64,000 nucleotides of DNA from Flavobacterium sp. (GCF_030146175.1 NZ_JASLCE010000040.1:1-64000), one strand, 5' to 3'. Positions 1 to 9,989 are shown, counted from the first letter of the stretch. Numbers and translations: made by a program. The notes: a model not told the origin generated them from the sequence alone.

Positions 1-1
1 A

Positions 2-967
2 CTCCTGATTTTATTTATAGGTTGCGAGCTGAAAGAGAAAGTTGTAAGCCATACAAAAAAAATAAAAGTAAGGGAAGCGATTCTGGAAAAATGGTTTGAT
101 CAAAAGAAACTTTCAACGGCTTCTAACAAAAGGTATTCCGGAGAGGACTTGTCAAAAATGTTCCGGGAAAGTCACGCTTACAAGTCGCGCTGTTTTGAAC
201 GTAGGAATACTATTGAATCACCTACTGATAGACATTCAAACCACTGTTTAAAAAGTTTAATTCCGGATCAGAAACGGCTAAATAACGAGTCGCATTGTAA
301 CCAACTTAATGACTTGTTTAAGAGTGTTAAATTTAAAAAAGCGATTCGATATTTGAAAATGCCTCAAGTACTGGATGGCGTAAAGGAACAAGGTTTTAAT
401 TTGTCTGTAAATGAAAAGAAAAGTCTTGTAGTATCGGAAGTGCCCGAAAAAAATACAGGAAGTAATCATGTCAACTATTCGAAATGTCCCTTATTATTTG
501 GTGGGATACATTGTCATCTTAAAAGCTATTATGCAATGTTTTCGGCTACCGATCTCTTTATGTTGGATAAATTCTATTCCGGACATAATTTTATCAGAAA
601 CAATGGAAACCGCGATCCATCACTGCCCGTTCATTTACTGGTTTCTAATATCGGCGTTTATGCGATATCGGCTGATAATCTTCAGACCTTAGAAAAACTA
701 AGAGAAATTTATTCGAATAATGTTAGAAGAAAAAACTTTAGACAAAGTTTAGAAAAGAAGTATAAAAAAATAGAAAATAAGAGTTTTCCTGTAAGAAATT
801 ACCAAAATGCATTTTTAGAGTTCTTACACGAAAATGATCTGGAAATTTCGTTGTATAAAGCCAATAATGAGCTAACAAGTTGGCATAAATTAGTACTTAA
901 AGTAGATTCAGGGTCAAAGACAATTGCAAAAAGCACTTATCTAAAACAATCTTGTGATTGCTTGTAA
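2..967 (+). CDS. Putative lipoprotein of unknown function, 5' end outside the window
   Basis: The reading frame is open from the first complete codon of the window to the stop at 967, so the true start lies upstream. The first visible residues read LLILFIGCELKEK, which looks like the end of a lipoprotein signal peptide with the lipidated Cys in the IGC motif, so only a few residues are probably missing. The rest (about 310 aa) is hydrophilic, rich in Lys, Asn and Ser, with scattered Cys and a C-terminal CDCL. An internal TTG at 149 or ATG at 158 could be mistaken for the start. I do not recognise a family. Inference: a lipoprotein facing the periplasm or outer membrane. Confidence 0.55.
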   Translation, partial: LLILFIGCELKEKVVSHTKKIKVREAILEKWFDQKKLSTASNKRYSGEDLSKMFRESHAYKSRCFERRNTIESPTDRHSNHCLKSLIPDQKRLNNESHCNQLNDLFKSVKFKKAIRYLKMPQVLDGVKEQGFNLSVNEKKSLVVSEVPEKNTGSNHVNYSKCPLLFGGIHCHLKSYYAMFSATDLFMLDKFYSGHNFIRNNGNRDPSLPVHLLVSNIGVYAISADNLQTLEKLREIYSNNVRRKNFRQSLEKKYKKIENKSFPVRNYQNAFLEFLHENDLEISLYKANNELTSWHKLVLKVDSGSKTIAKSTYLKQSCDCL

Positions 968-1148
968 ATGGAACTGTTGTAAAGGTGGAAACCATTACAA
1001 AGCAACCTTCTTTTTAATCGGATGCAAAATCAATTTTCGGGAAAACAGGGAGTACAAAGAGAAACAATAACGTTTGATAGAAACAAATAAAAATCATTTC
1101 TTTGTAAGAATCAGTAAAAACTCCTTTTTAAATTTCTTGATCATTGCT

Positions 1149-1997
1149 ATGAAAGCGCTTTATTTTTTGGTTGCGGCTTCCGCGGAGGAAGATGATTTGA
1201 TCGTGATGTGGAGTGCTATGGCGATTGTTCTGATGATCTTGTTGGTGTATGGTATCCGATTGGTCGAACTGTTTTATGCCTATTTTTTTAAAAAGCCTTT
1301 TTACGTCCATTTTTATCTTTTTCCACAGCAATTAACCGATAAAGAATTGTTTGTGCTACAAACTCAATTTCCGTTTTACCGGAAGTTATCGCCAAAATAC
1401 CAGGTCTATTTTGAACATCGTGTCAAACGTTTTATCTCAAAATACCAATTTATCGGTCAGCAAGGGCAATCGATCACCGAAGAAGTTAAAGTATTGATTG
1501 CTGCAACTTCGGTGATGCTCACTTTCGGGATGCGCAACTACCTGTATACCGTTTTTACTAAAATTGTAGTCTTTCCGTCAAAATATTATTCGGCATTAAA
1601 TCAGGCGTATCATATAGGGGAATTTAATCCGGCATTAAAAACAATCGCTTTTTCCTGGGAAGATTTTGTCGCCGGTTATCAGGATGCGCACGACAACCGC
1701 AATCTGGGATTGCATGAATTTACTCATGCGCTACATTTTCAGTGTGCTAAAAGCAATCATGTGAGCGCCATACTATTTGAAAAAATGTTTGCAAAAATCT
1801 TACAGGAATTAAAAAATCCGGAGTATAGTGAGCAAATCCGGGAATCGGGTTATTTTAGGGAATACGCTTTTGAAAACCGATATGAATTTCTGGCCGTATT
1901 GTTGGAACACTTTTTTGAAACCCCGGAAACATTCCGCGATCATTTTCCGATAGTATATGATCATATAAAAAAGATGATTAACTTTAGAGAACGCTAA
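1149..1997 (+). CDS. MtfA-like zinc-dependent peptidase (M90 family), membrane-anchored
   Basis: A zinc metallopeptidase of the MtfA/M90 type. A HEFTH motif (residues 189-193 of the 282-aa product) supplies the two zinc His and the catalytic Glu, and a downstream NRYEFLAVLLEHFFE segment is in the right place for the third ligand and family helix. One or two hydrophobic segments fill roughly the first 40 residues, suggesting an inner-membrane anchor with the catalytic domain in the cytoplasm. I chose ATG 1149; an in-frame TTG at 1074 would add 25 residues before the membrane segment. In Enterobacteria MtfA acts on the Mlc repressor, but no such partner is visible here, so the substrate is unknown. 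Confidence 0.8.
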   Translation: MKALYFLVAASAEEDDLIVMWSAMAIVLMILLVYGIRLVELFYAYFFKKPFYVHFYLFPQQLTDKELFVLQTQFPFYRKLSPKYQVYFEHRVKRFISKYQFIGQQGQSITEEVKVLIAATSVMLTFGMRNYLYTVFTKIVVFPSKYYSALNQAYHIGEFNPALKTIAFSWEDFVAGYQDAHDNRNLGLHEFTHALHFQCAKSNHVSAILFEKMFAKILQELKNPEYSEQIRESGYFREYAFENRYEFLAVLLEHFFETPETFRDHFPIVYDHIKKMINFRER

Positions 1998-2119
1998 GAT
2001 AGGGTTGAAAAAACAACAAAAAGATGCCGAAATGTTGTGACTACATTATCAGATATTTAAAATTCTAAAAATAGTGTTAAATTAAATTTAATGTAGGGAC
2101 GAATACAGCATTTAAAAAT

Positions 2120-2127
2120 TAGCTTTG
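2120..2127 (+). promoter_or_regulatory. Candidate -7 promoter element (TAGCTTTG) for the RND efflux operon
   Basis: The element matches the Bacteroidota -7 consensus TAnnTTTG and lies 45 bases before the efflux adaptor ATG at 2173. No good TTG -33 element is seen at 17-19 bases. Confidence 0.4.
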
Positions 2128-2172
2128 TTGTTTATACAAATAAAGCAATACAAAAAACTACATTACGATACT

Positions 2173-3231
2173 ATGAAAGGTAAACATATTGTATATCTCG
2201 TTCTGATTATAGTGTTGGGCGGAATGATATTCTATCGCGTTTCGGCCAATAAAGAAAAAGGGGATGGCGGTAAAAAAGGCGAAGGTAAAAACGCTACAAA
2301 AGTCTCCGGAATTGTGTTGAAACCACAAGTGTTTTCCGATAATTTATCCCTGTCGGGTTCCATTGAAGCGAACGAACAGGTGGAAATCAGAAGTGAAGTT
2401 TCCGGAATCGTGGAGAGTATCAATTTTAACGAAGGAACCCCGGTAACACAGGGACAGGTGTTATTTAAAATTAACGATAGCGAACTTCGGGCACAACTGG
2501 CGCAGGCCAAAACCCAACAGGCATTGGCTGCCGAAAACGAAAGAAGAGCCCGCTTGTTATTGCAAAAAGAAGCCATCAGTCAGGAAGAATACGATACGGC
2601 CAACGCCACACTGCGTTCTACTCAGGCGCAAACGCAACTGATCCAGGCACAATTGGCCAAAACCAGTGTAAAAGCACCTTTCTCCGGAAAAATAGGATTA
2701 CGGGCGATTTCAAAAGGAACCTATGTAACGCCAACAACCGTAGTGGCGAACCTGGTCAACATGAGTCAGGTGAAAATCACCTTTTCAATACCGGAAAAAT
2801 ACGCAACCCAAATGAAAAAGGATGCGACTATTTCGTTTACGATAGCCGGATCAAAAGATGTCTTTAAAGCCAAAATATATGCCATCGAACCGGGTGTGGA
2901 CGTTTCGACCCGAACCCTTCAGATGCGCGCACTGGCACAAAATCCGGATGGGAAATTATTACCGGGAACCTATGCCGATGTTGCACTACCGCTGGAAAGC
3001 ATTAACGATGCCTTGTTGGTGCCAACCGAAGCGTTGATTCCGATTCAGAACGGTAAAAAAATATTTATAGCCGAAAAAGGTAAAGCCAAAGAAGTTGTTG
3101 TAGAAACCGGACCGCGAACAGCCAAAGATATCCTGATCACATCGGGCTTGAAAACGGGCGACACGGTATTGACCAGTGGTGTGATGACACTTAAAAACGA
3201 TATGCCGGTTAAAGTTGCGATCAAAAACTAA
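2173..3231 (+). CDS. RND efflux periplasmic adaptor (membrane fusion protein)
   Basis: Periplasmic adaptor that links an inner-membrane RND pump to a TolC-type outer-membrane channel. An N-terminal membrane segment (about residues 5-22) is followed by a barrel-sandwich half (SGSIEANEQVEIRSEVSG), an Ala/Gln-rich coiled-coil hairpin, the second sandwich half (KAPFSGKIGLRAISKG) and a C-terminal beta-barrel and membrane-proximal domain; 352 aa is normal for the family. ATG 2173 is preferred over a TTG at 2125 because it sits directly before the signal/anchor. It is first in an operon with the pump (31 bases downstream) and the outer-membrane channel. The substrate cannot be read from sequence; drugs or lipophilic compounds are usual for HAE1-type systems. 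Confidence 0.93.
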   Translation: MKGKHIVYLVLIIVLGGMIFYRVSANKEKGDGGKKGEGKNATKVSGIVLKPQVFSDNLSLSGSIEANEQVEIRSEVSGIVESINFNEGTPVTQGQVLFKINDSELRAQLAQAKTQQALAAENERRARLLLQKEAISQEEYDTANATLRSTQAQTQLIQAQLAKTSVKAPFSGKIGLRAISKGTYVTPTTVVANLVNMSQVKITFSIPEKYATQMKKDATISFTIAGSKDVFKAKIYAIEPGVDVSTRTLQMRALAQNPDGKLLPGTYADVALPLESINDALLVPTEALIPIQNGKKIFIAEKGKAKEVVVETGPRTAKDILITSGLKTGDTVLTSGVMTLKNDMPVKVAIKN

Positions 3232-3262
3232 TGCGAAGCCTCACCTATTAAAGCACTGAAAC

Positions 3263-6200
3263 ATGAGTTTATCTACGACAAGTATCAAAAGACCGGTTTT
3301 AACGATCGTAATCAACCTGATGTTGATATTGTTCGGAATCATCGGATATACCTATCTGGGCGTACGGGAATTTCCTTCGATCGACCCGGCGCAGATATCC
3401 GTTCGAACCAGTTATACCGGAGCTAATGCCGATATTATTGAGTCGCAAATTACCGAACCGCTCGAAAAAGCGATCAACTCGATCGACGGTATTCGAAATA
3501 TCACTTCCTCAAGTAACCAGGGGAGTAGTAATATCACGATTGAGTTCAACCTTGATAAAAATCTTGAAGAAGCCGCAAACGACGTAAGGGACAAAGTGTC
3601 GCAGGCGGTACGAAGCTTGCCACAGGACATCGATGCGCCGCCGGTGGTTTCGAAAGCCGATGCCGATTCGGATCCGATTATTACAATGACGGTTCAGAGT
3701 GATAATAAAAACGTACTGGAACTAAGTGATTATGCCGATAACGTGATTGCACAGCGTTTGCAAACCATTCCGGGCGTGAGTAGCGTACAGATTTGGGGAC
3801 AACGTAAATATGCGATGCGTTTGTGGATCGATCCGGTAAAACTGGCGTCCTATGGTTGTACGGTTTCCGATGTGCGCGAGGCCTTAAACAAACAAAATGT
3901 AGAATTACCTTCGGGGAAATTAACCGGCGACAATACTGAGCTTACGGTAAAAACGATCGGGAATTTATCAACCGAAGAAGAATTTAATAAAATTATCATT
4001 CGTGCCAATGGTGACAATATCGTTCGTTTGAGCGACGTTGGAAAAGCCTCTTTGGAAGCCGAAAATCTGGAAACAAAACTGAGCGATTCCGGTCAGCCGA
4101 TGGTTGGTTTGGCGATTATCCCACAGCCGGGAACGAATTATCTGGACATTGCCGAAAAGTTTTATGTGCAATACGACCAGCTCAAAAAAGACTTACCGAA
4201 AGATTTTAAACTGAATATCGCCATCGATAATACGGTTTTCGTTAAAAAAGCGATTTTGGAAGTAGCCGAAACCCTGTTGTTATCGGTTATCCTTGTAGTA
4301 TTGATCATTTATGTGTTTTTCCGGGATTGGGCGATTGCCTTCCGACCGTTGATTGATATTCCGGTATCGCTGGTTGCGACCTTCTTTATCATGTATATTT
4401 TCGGATTCTCGGTTAACGTATTAACCCTATTGGCGATCGTTCTGGCAACCGGTTTGGTGGTTGATGACGGTATCGTAGTAACCGAAAATATCTTTAAAAA
4501 AGTAGAAGAAGGAATGTCGCCGATTGAAGCGGCTGTAAAAGGTTCGAACGAAATCTTTTTTGCCGTGATCTCGATTTCCATTACGTTGGCCGCGGTATTC
4601 TTACCGGTAATTTTCCTTGAAGGATTCGTAGGACGTTTGTTCCGGGAATTTGGAGTAGTGATCGGTGCGGCAGTATTGATATCGGCCTTTGTATCGTTAA
4701 CGCTAACACCAATGTTAAATGCCTACCTGATGAAAGGTGGCGAACAGAAAAAAACAAAATTCTATAACCTGACCGAGCCGTACTTTGAAAAAATGAACAA
4801 AGGCTACGCAGCGTCATTGGTCACCTTTTTAAAGCGCAAATGGCTAAGCTTTCCGATTTTGATTGGATGTATCGGATTGATTGTATTATTCTTTAAAACC
4901 TTACAAAAAGAAACGGCACCGTATGACGACCGTAGTTATATCACCATGCGGGTAACCGCACCGGAAGGAGCTACCTACGATTATATGGATCGTTTTATGA
5001 GTGAGCTAACCGATTTGATTAATGACTCGGTACCGGAGAAAAAAGTTAGTTTGATCATTACATCACCCGGATTCGGATCGGCTTCTGTAAATAGTGGTGT
5101 GGCACGTTTGTCATTAGTAGAACCGGATCAGCGAAAAAGATCTCAAAAAGAAATCACCGATGATTTGTCGAAATGGACGCGTCAGTATTCCGAAGCCAAA
5201 GTAGCGGTTTCCGAATCGCCGACCATTGCCGTAAACCGTAGAGGAGGACTTCCGATACAATATATTATTCAGGCGCCGAACTTTAAAAAACTGGAAGAAA
5301 AAATTCCGGAATTTATGGACGAAGTGGCCAAAGATCCGACGTTCTCGATTACGGATGTAAACCTGAAATTCAACAAACCGGAGATTTATGTGAGTATCGA
5401 TCGTGAAAAAGCGGAGAGTATGGGAATTTCGGTTATTGATGTAGCGCAAACTTTACAACTTTCATTAAGTGGTCAGCGTTTTGGTTATTTTATGATGAAC
5501 GGAAAGCAATACCAGGTAATGGGGCAATTCGACAAAAAAGACCGTAGTGCGCCAATGGATTTGACATCGATGTTTGTTCGTAACAAAGACGGAAAGCTGA
5601 TTCAATTGGATAACGTAGTGAAAATTGAAGAACAAAGTAGTCCGCCACAGCTTTATCATAACAACCGTTATATGTCGGCTACCGTTTCGGCGGGATTGGC
5701 ACCGGGTAAAAGTCTTGGTGATGGTATTGATGCGATGGAACGCGTAAAAGCAAAAGTGCTGGACGATACTTTTACAACCGATTTAGGGGGAGAATCCCGT
5801 GACTTTGTGGAAAGTAGTTCGAATACATCATTCGCTTTCGGACTGGCTTTACTGCTGATTTTCCTGATTCTTGCCGCGCAGTTCGAAAGTTTTATCGATC
5901 CGTTTATTATTATTTTAACCGTTCCGATGGCGGTTGCAGGAGCCTTGTTTTCCCTATGGCTATTTGGTCAGACGTGGAATATATTTAGTCAGATTGGTAC
6001 GATTATGTTAATCGGACTGGTAACGAAAAACGGTATCCTGATCGTCGAATTTGCGAACCAACTCCGGGAACAGGGTAAGAGCAAATACGATGCGATTGTA
6101 GAAGCCGCCGAATCCCGTTTGCGTCCGATTTTAATGACCAGTTTGGCCATTGCATTAGGAGCCTTACCGATCGCGTTATCGTTGGGTGCTGCTTCGCAAA

Positions 6201-6340
6201 GCCGTATGGGAATGGGAGTGGTAATTGTAGGAGGAACCATCTTCTCGTTAATATTGACATTATTTGTGATTCCGGCGATTTACCTGATGTGGTCGAGAGA
6301 GCGTAAACACCGCCCGGAATTTGATAATATTAAAGACTAA
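3263..6340 (+). CDS. RND multidrug efflux pump, inner-membrane permease (AcrB/MexB type)
   Basis: A 1025-aa proton-driven efflux pump of the HAE1-RND family. It has the expected twofold repeat: TM1 near residue 12, a large periplasmic porter domain, TM2-6, a second periplasmic domain and TM7-12. The proton-relay motif of TM4 is present as TGLVVDDGIVV, with the paired Asp that defines active RND pumps, and the TM11 region contains GLVTKNGILIVEFAN, typical of the family. The length matches AcrB. It is the second gene of a three-gene operon and ends 2 bases before the TolC-type gene, so the full tripartite system is encoded together. Substrate specificity is not predictable. Confidence 0.95.
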   Translation: MSLSTTSIKRPVLTIVINLMLILFGIIGYTYLGVREFPSIDPAQISVRTSYTGANADIIESQITEPLEKAINSIDGIRNITSSSNQGSSNITIEFNLDKNLEEAANDVRDKVSQAVRSLPQDIDAPPVVSKADADSDPIITMTVQSDNKNVLELSDYADNVIAQRLQTIPGVSSVQIWGQRKYAMRLWIDPVKLASYGCTVSDVREALNKQNVELPSGKLTGDNTELTVKTIGNLSTEEEFNKIIIRANGDNIVRLSDVGKASLEAENLETKLSDSGQPMVGLAIIPQPGTNYLDIAEKFYVQYDQLKKDLPKDFKLNIAIDNTVFVKKAILEVAETLLLSVILVVLIIYVFFRDWAIAFRPLIDIPVSLVATFFIMYIFGFSVNVLTLLAIVLATGLVVDDGIVVTENIFKKVEEGMSPIEAAVKGSNEIFFAVISISITLAAVFLPVIFLEGFVGRLFREFGVVIGAAVLISAFVSLTLTPMLNAYLMKGGEQKKTKFYNLTEPYFEKMNKGYAASLVTFLKRKWLSFPILIGCIGLIVLFFKTLQKETAPYDDRSYITMRVTAPEGATYDYMDRFMSELTDLINDSVPEKKVSLIITSPGFGSASVNSGVARLSLVEPDQRKRSQKEITDDLSKWTRQYSEAKVAVSESPTIAVNRRGGLPIQYIIQAPNFKKLEEKIPEFMDEVAKDPTFSITDVNLKFNKPEIYVSIDREKAESMGISVIDVAQTLQLSLSGQRFGYFMMNGKQYQVMGQFDKKDRSAPMDLTSMFVRNKDGKLIQLDNVVKIEEQSSPPQLYHNNRYMSATVSAGLAPGKSLGDGIDAMERVKAKVLDDTFTTDLGGESRDFVESSSNTSFAFGLALLLIFLILAAQFESFIDPFIIILTVPMAVAGALFSLWLFGQTWNIFSQIGTIMLIGLVTKNGILIVEFANQLREQGKSKYDAIVEAAESRLRPILMTSLAIALGALPIALSLGAASQSRMGMGVVIVGGTIFSLILTLFVIPAIYLMWSRERKHRPEFDNIKD

Positions 6341-6342
6341 TT

Positions 6343-7644
6343 ATGAAACATTATCTGTTTGTTATATTCGCAATTGCAACGACAAATCTAGTAAAGGCAC
6401 AGGAAATTCTGACTGCCAAGGAAGCCGTTGAGATCGCGTTAAAAAACAATTACGACATTCTGATCGCGACAAATCAGGCGAAGATCAGTGAAAAAAATGT
6501 AGGGGCTGCCAATGCCGGGATGTTGCCAAGGTTGGATGCAACGTTGACAAAGAATAATAATCAGCAAAATTCAACACAAACGCAGGCTGATGGTACACAA
6601 AGAGAATTGAATAATGCCAAGAACAATAGTTTGAACTATGGTGTTACCTTAGGCTGGACCATATTTGATGGTTTGGGTATGTTTGCACGTTATGATCAAT
6701 TAAAAGAACTTGAAAAACAAGGGGAAACACAATTAAAATCGGCTATTGTGACCAAAGTGGCCGATGTGTTGTCGACCTATTACGATTTGGTACAGCAACA
6801 ACAAATGCTGGCAACATTGGATACCGCCGTAGTGATTTCAAAACAACGACTACAAACAGCAGATAATCGTTATAAAATTGGAAAGGCATCCAAATTGGAA
6901 GTTTTAAATGCTCAGGTCGATCTCAATACTGATGTGACGAATCTGGTCAAGCAAAAGCAATTGTATGCGAATACCATAACGCTGTTAAACGAATTACTCG
7001 TTCGCGACCGAACCACGACGTACCGAGTTGAGGAAACGGTTCATATTGATAGCAAATTGGAATTAAAAAATTTGATGAGTCTGGCCGAAAAGCAAAACCC
7101 GGATATTCAGTTAGCTATAATTAATAAAAGGGTTGCCGAACTGGATTTAAAACAGGTAAAGGCCAATAGGTATCCTGTGATCAAATTAAATACGGGCTAT
7201 AATTTTGCCGAAACGGAATCCAGTCTTGGCTTCGTTACCCAATCTTCTTCCAAAGGATTTAACTATGGATTAAGTGCGACATTGAACATCTTTAACGGGT
7301 TTTTGCAACACCGCAATGAGAAAATTGCCAACCTTCAGGTCGAAAACACACAATTCCTGTTGGACAAGCAAAAACAGAGCCTGAATACGCAATTAACAAC
7401 CGTATTTCAATCGTATCTTACCAATTTGGAGTTAAAGGAGTTGGAAGAAAAAAACGAAGACATAGCGCGACAAAATCTGGATATTACGCTGGATAAATTC
7501 AAAATAGGAACGATTACTACGATAGAATTCCGAAACGCGCAGTTAAACTACATCACCGCTCGTACCCGTCATAATGCGGCGCGTTATCAGGCGAAAATTT
7601 CCGAAGTGGCTTTAAAAGAACTAACCGGGTCGGTTACATTTTAA
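6343..7644 (+). CDS. TolC-type outer-membrane efflux protein
   Basis: Outer-membrane channel component of the tripartite efflux system. A Sec signal peptide (residues 1-20, ending in VKAQ) precedes two tandem outer-membrane-efflux repeats made of long alpha-helices rich in Gln, Asn and Lys, with the beta-strand insertions seen in TolC. The length of 433 aa is typical. It starts 2 bases after the pump gene, which implies cotranscription and probably translational coupling. No terminator is visible before the CBS-domain gene 91 bases downstream, so some read-through is possible. Confidence 0.93.
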   Translation: MKHYLFVIFAIATTNLVKAQEILTAKEAVEIALKNNYDILIATNQAKISEKNVGAANAGMLPRLDATLTKNNNQQNSTQTQADGTQRELNNAKNNSLNYGVTLGWTIFDGLGMFARYDQLKELEKQGETQLKSAIVTKVADVLSTYYDLVQQQQMLATLDTAVVISKQRLQTADNRYKIGKASKLEVLNAQVDLNTDVTNLVKQKQLYANTITLLNELLVRDRTTTYRVEETVHIDSKLELKNLMSLAEKQNPDIQLAIINKRVAELDLKQVKANRYPVIKLNTGYNFAETESSLGFVTQSSSKGFNYGLSATLNIFNGFLQHRNEKIANLQVENTQFLLDKQKQSLNTQLTTVFQSYLTNLELKELEEKNEDIARQNLDITLDKFKIGTITTIEFRNAQLNYITARTRHNAARYQAKISEVALKELTGSVTF

Positions 7645-7735
7645 TAGGCATATAGTAGGTGACAGAATATGATTTTTGTCAATGTTTTTGTAATTTTATT
7701 GGACTAAATTAGTTCATAATCAAAAACATATAGCT

Positions 7736-8155
7736 ATGAAACATCGTGTTCCTGTATCGTCTATTATGACTAAAAATGTGGTTAAACTCAACCTTACGGA
7801 CGATTTGACCAAAGCCGAAATGCTTTTCAAAAAAAATAACATCAGACATATCCCGGTGGTAAATGGAAATGCCATTATCGGGATGCTGAGTTATACCGAT
7901 CTGTTGCGAATTTCGTTTGCCGATGCAATTGACGACGACGACGAAATTATCGATATTACCGTTTATAATATGTTTACCATAGAGCAGGTGATGGCCAAAA
8001 AACTGGTTACCATTTCTCCGGATACGACCATTAAAGAAGCAGCCGAAATATTGGCAGCAAAAGAATTCCATGCTTTACCGGTAGTTGAGGGAGATTTACT
8101 GGTTGGCATCGTTACTACAACTGATTTAATTAAATATTTAATTAATCAATATTAA
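7736..8155 (+). CDS. Two-CBS-domain protein
   Basis: A 139-aa cytoplasmic protein made of two CBS motifs and nothing else. The first spans about residues 5-65 (SSIMTKNVVKLN...IRHIPVV...IIGMLSYTDLL), the second about residues 80-135 (QVMAKKLVTISPDTT...FHALPVVEGDLLVGIVTTTDLI). Such pairs form a Bateman module that binds adenine nucleotides, often AMP, ATP or S-adenosylmethionine, and usually act as energy or ligand sensors. No effector domain is attached, so its target is unknown. It stands alone between the efflux operon and the secreted protein gene at 8227. Confidence 0.88.
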   Translation: MKHRVPVSSIMTKNVVKLNLTDDLTKAEMLFKKNNIRHIPVVNGNAIIGMLSYTDLLRISFADAIDDDDEIIDITVYNMFTIEQVMAKKLVTISPDTTIKEAAEILAAKEFHALPVVEGDLLVGIVTTTDLIKYLINQY

Positions 8156-8226
8156 ATTTTATTAAAAACAATATAATATTCAAAATAATTGTTAATTTTA
8201 ATTGATCAAACAATTAATTGGATATT

Positions 8227-9246
8227 ATGAAAAAAACTACTCAAAAGAAATTTTTGGCCATGTTAACACTGGCTTTAATGGGACTTACTGCTTCCGCGCA
8301 GGGGTTTTATACAAATGGCGGACTCACTACGGGAACGACAACTGCTAACGGTTCGACTACATCACCGACAGGATATACCTGGAGTGAATTGCAATCGGTA
8401 GGTGGGGTTTCGAATACGAACCTGGGATTCGGTGCTATTTTTAACAACGCGGCAACAACTAATCTTCGTATAGCGGATAACTTTACAGTGACTTCGACTA
8501 TGAATTTAACGACTGTGGATTTGTTTTGCTATCAGACAAGTTCTACAGGAACGACACCACCAATTGATCAAATGCGTGTTCAAATCTGGAATGGAGATCC
8601 GTCTGTAGTAACATCGACAGTGGTAGCGGGTAATATGACAGCCAATATTTACAATGCTGGTGCCAGTGGGGAAGCCAATATGTATCGTATTGGAAACAAT
8701 ACGCCTGGAACAACACGTAAATTATGGCGTATTAGCGGAAACCTAACAGCTACTCTGGCACCGGGGACCTACTGGATAGATTTTCAGGTGCACGCTACTA
8801 ATGATTCGTCGATTTTCTTTCCAGCTGTTACAGTACCGGGCTCGCTTAGTTTAGCAGGTTGGAATGCAAAACAGTACAGTGGTACGGCTTGGGCCGGAAT
8901 TGTAGATGCCGGATCGACGCAGGCGATGGATATGCCTTTTATTCTGAACTATCAGGCTTTCTTAGGTACTGAAAGCTTTGTAACGAATAATAAAATGTTA
9001 TTATATCCGAACCCGGCCACAAATGTGTTGAATCTTAAAGTGAACTATAATGCGACTCAGGCCGTTCCGGGACGTGTTGAAATTTACGATTTAAAAGGGG
9101 CAAAAGTGTTGGATCAGAAATTGACATTGGCAGATGCTGACAATTATCCGGTAAACATTGAAGCGTTAAACAGAGGTGTTTATCTTGTGAAGACTTTTGA
9201 TGTCGATAACAATGAGATCGTAAAAACAAAACTGGTTAAAGAATAA
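8227..9246 (+). CDS. Secreted protein with type IX secretion system type A sorting domain
   Basis: A 339-aa exported protein. A Sec signal peptide (MKKTTQKKFLAML... ending in TASAQ, about residues 1-25) is followed by a Thr/Gly/Asn-rich beta region of no recognised family. From about residue 258 there is a type A C-terminal sorting domain: LLYPNPATNVLNLKV, then GRVEIYDLKGAKVL and a final GVYLVK...KTKLVKE, the motifs that route cargo through the type IX system whose gldKLMN genes lie at 56.7-61.4 kb. ATG 8227 is chosen; an in-frame TTG at 8220-range only adds three residues. Probably released or attached at the cell surface; the activity is unknown. Confidence 0.88.
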   Translation: MKKTTQKKFLAMLTLALMGLTASAQGFYTNGGLTTGTTTANGSTTSPTGYTWSELQSVGGVSNTNLGFGAIFNNAATTNLRIADNFTVTSTMNLTTVDLFCYQTSSTGTTPPIDQMRVQIWNGDPSVVTSTVVAGNMTANIYNAGASGEANMYRIGNNTPGTTRKLWRISGNLTATLAPGTYWIDFQVHATNDSSIFFPAVTVPGSLSLAGWNAKQYSGTAWAGIVDAGSTQAMDMPFILNYQAFLGTESFVTNNKMLLYPNPATNVLNLKVNYNATQAVPGRVEIYDLKGAKVLDQKLTLADADNYPVNIEALNRGVYLVKTFDVDNNEIVKTKLVKE

Positions 9247-9270
9247 GATTTATTGATCATTAGATAATAA

Positions 9271-9300
9271 AAAAGCAGCCCGGAGAGGCTGCTTTTGTTT
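9271..9300. terminator. Bidirectional intrinsic terminator
   Basis: A 10-bp perfect stem (AAAAGCAGCC with GGCTGCTTTT) around a CGGAGA loop lies between the convergent sorting-domain gene and rpe. A- and T-runs on either side let it serve both strands. Confidence 0.88.
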
Positions 9301-9301
9301 T

Positions 9302-9964
9302 TTATAAAGAGGTAATCTTTTTTAAATCGGCAATCGTTGCAATTGGATCGGAAGCCTTAAAAACATAGCTACCGGCCACCAGAACATCGGCTCCGGCCTC
9401 GATTAGCTGTCGGGCGTTCTGATTGGTTACACCACCGTCAATTTCGATTAAAGTCGAAGCGTTATTTCGGTTGATGATCTCTTTTAACTGTTTGATTTTT
9501 TTATACGTGTTTTCAATAAACGACTGACCTCCAAATCCGGGATTAACACTCATCAGACATACCATATCGATATCGTTGATCACATCTTCCAGCAGTGCCA
9601 CATTGGTATGCGGATTTAAAGCAACTCCGGCTTTCATGCCTTCGGCTTTTATCGCTTGTAAGGTACGGTGTAAATGCGTAGAAGCTTCGTAGTGAACCGT
9701 AAGAATATTGGCACCAAGATCTTTAAAAGTTTTGATATAACGATCCGGGTCGACAATCATCAGGTGAACATCAATCGTTTTATGGGCATGTTTGGTAATG
9801 GCTTCCAGAACCGGCATTCCAAAAGAGATATTCGGGACAAAAACGCCGTCCATAATATCAATATGAAACCAGTCGGCCTCACTGTTGTTGATCATTTCGA
9901 TGTCACGTTGCAGATTGGCAAAATCCGCTGCAAGGACAGAAGGGGCAATTATGTTATGTTTCAT
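9302..9964 (-). CDS. rpe: Ribulose-phosphate 3-epimerase
   Basis: Interconverts ribulose 5-phosphate and xylulose 5-phosphate in the pentose phosphate pathway. The 220-aa TIM-barrel protein opens with IIAPSVLAADFANL and carries the family motifs HIDIMDGVFVPNISFG (metal-binding His and catalytic Asp), VHLMI, LMSVNPGFGGQSFI and EIDGGVTNQNA with the second catalytic Asp, then the phosphate-binding GADVLVAGSYVF. I placed the start at 9964 rather than at the upstream ATG at 10033 because family homology begins there and a TAnnTTTG promoter element lies between the two (9982-9989). It is monocistronic, with its own promoter and terminator. Confidence 0.96.
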   Translation of the reverse strand: MKHNIIAPSVLAADFANLQRDIEMINNSEADWFHIDIMDGVFVPNISFGMPVLEAITKHAHKTIDVHLMIVDPDRYIKTFKDLGANILTVHYEASTHLHRTLQAIKAEGMKAGVALNPHTNVALLEDVINDIDMVCLMSVNPGFGGQSFIENTYKKIKQLKEIINRNNASTLIEIDGGVTNQNARQLIEAGADVLVAGSYVFKASDPIATIADLKKITSL

Positions 9965-9981
9965 TGTGTTGTGTTTGTTTG

Positions 9982-9989
9982 CAAAGATA
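9982..9989 (-). promoter_or_regulatory. Candidate -7 promoter element (TATCTTTG) for rpe
   Basis: On the minus strand the sequence reads TATCTTTG, a full match to TAnnTTTG, 17 bases before the rpe ATG. It rules out a longer N-terminus starting at 10033. Confidence 0.5.

Noticed and set aside
149-967. Start of the first gene at TTG 149
   Set aside because: The frame is open to the window edge and a lipoprotein signal is visible upstream, so the start is outside the window.
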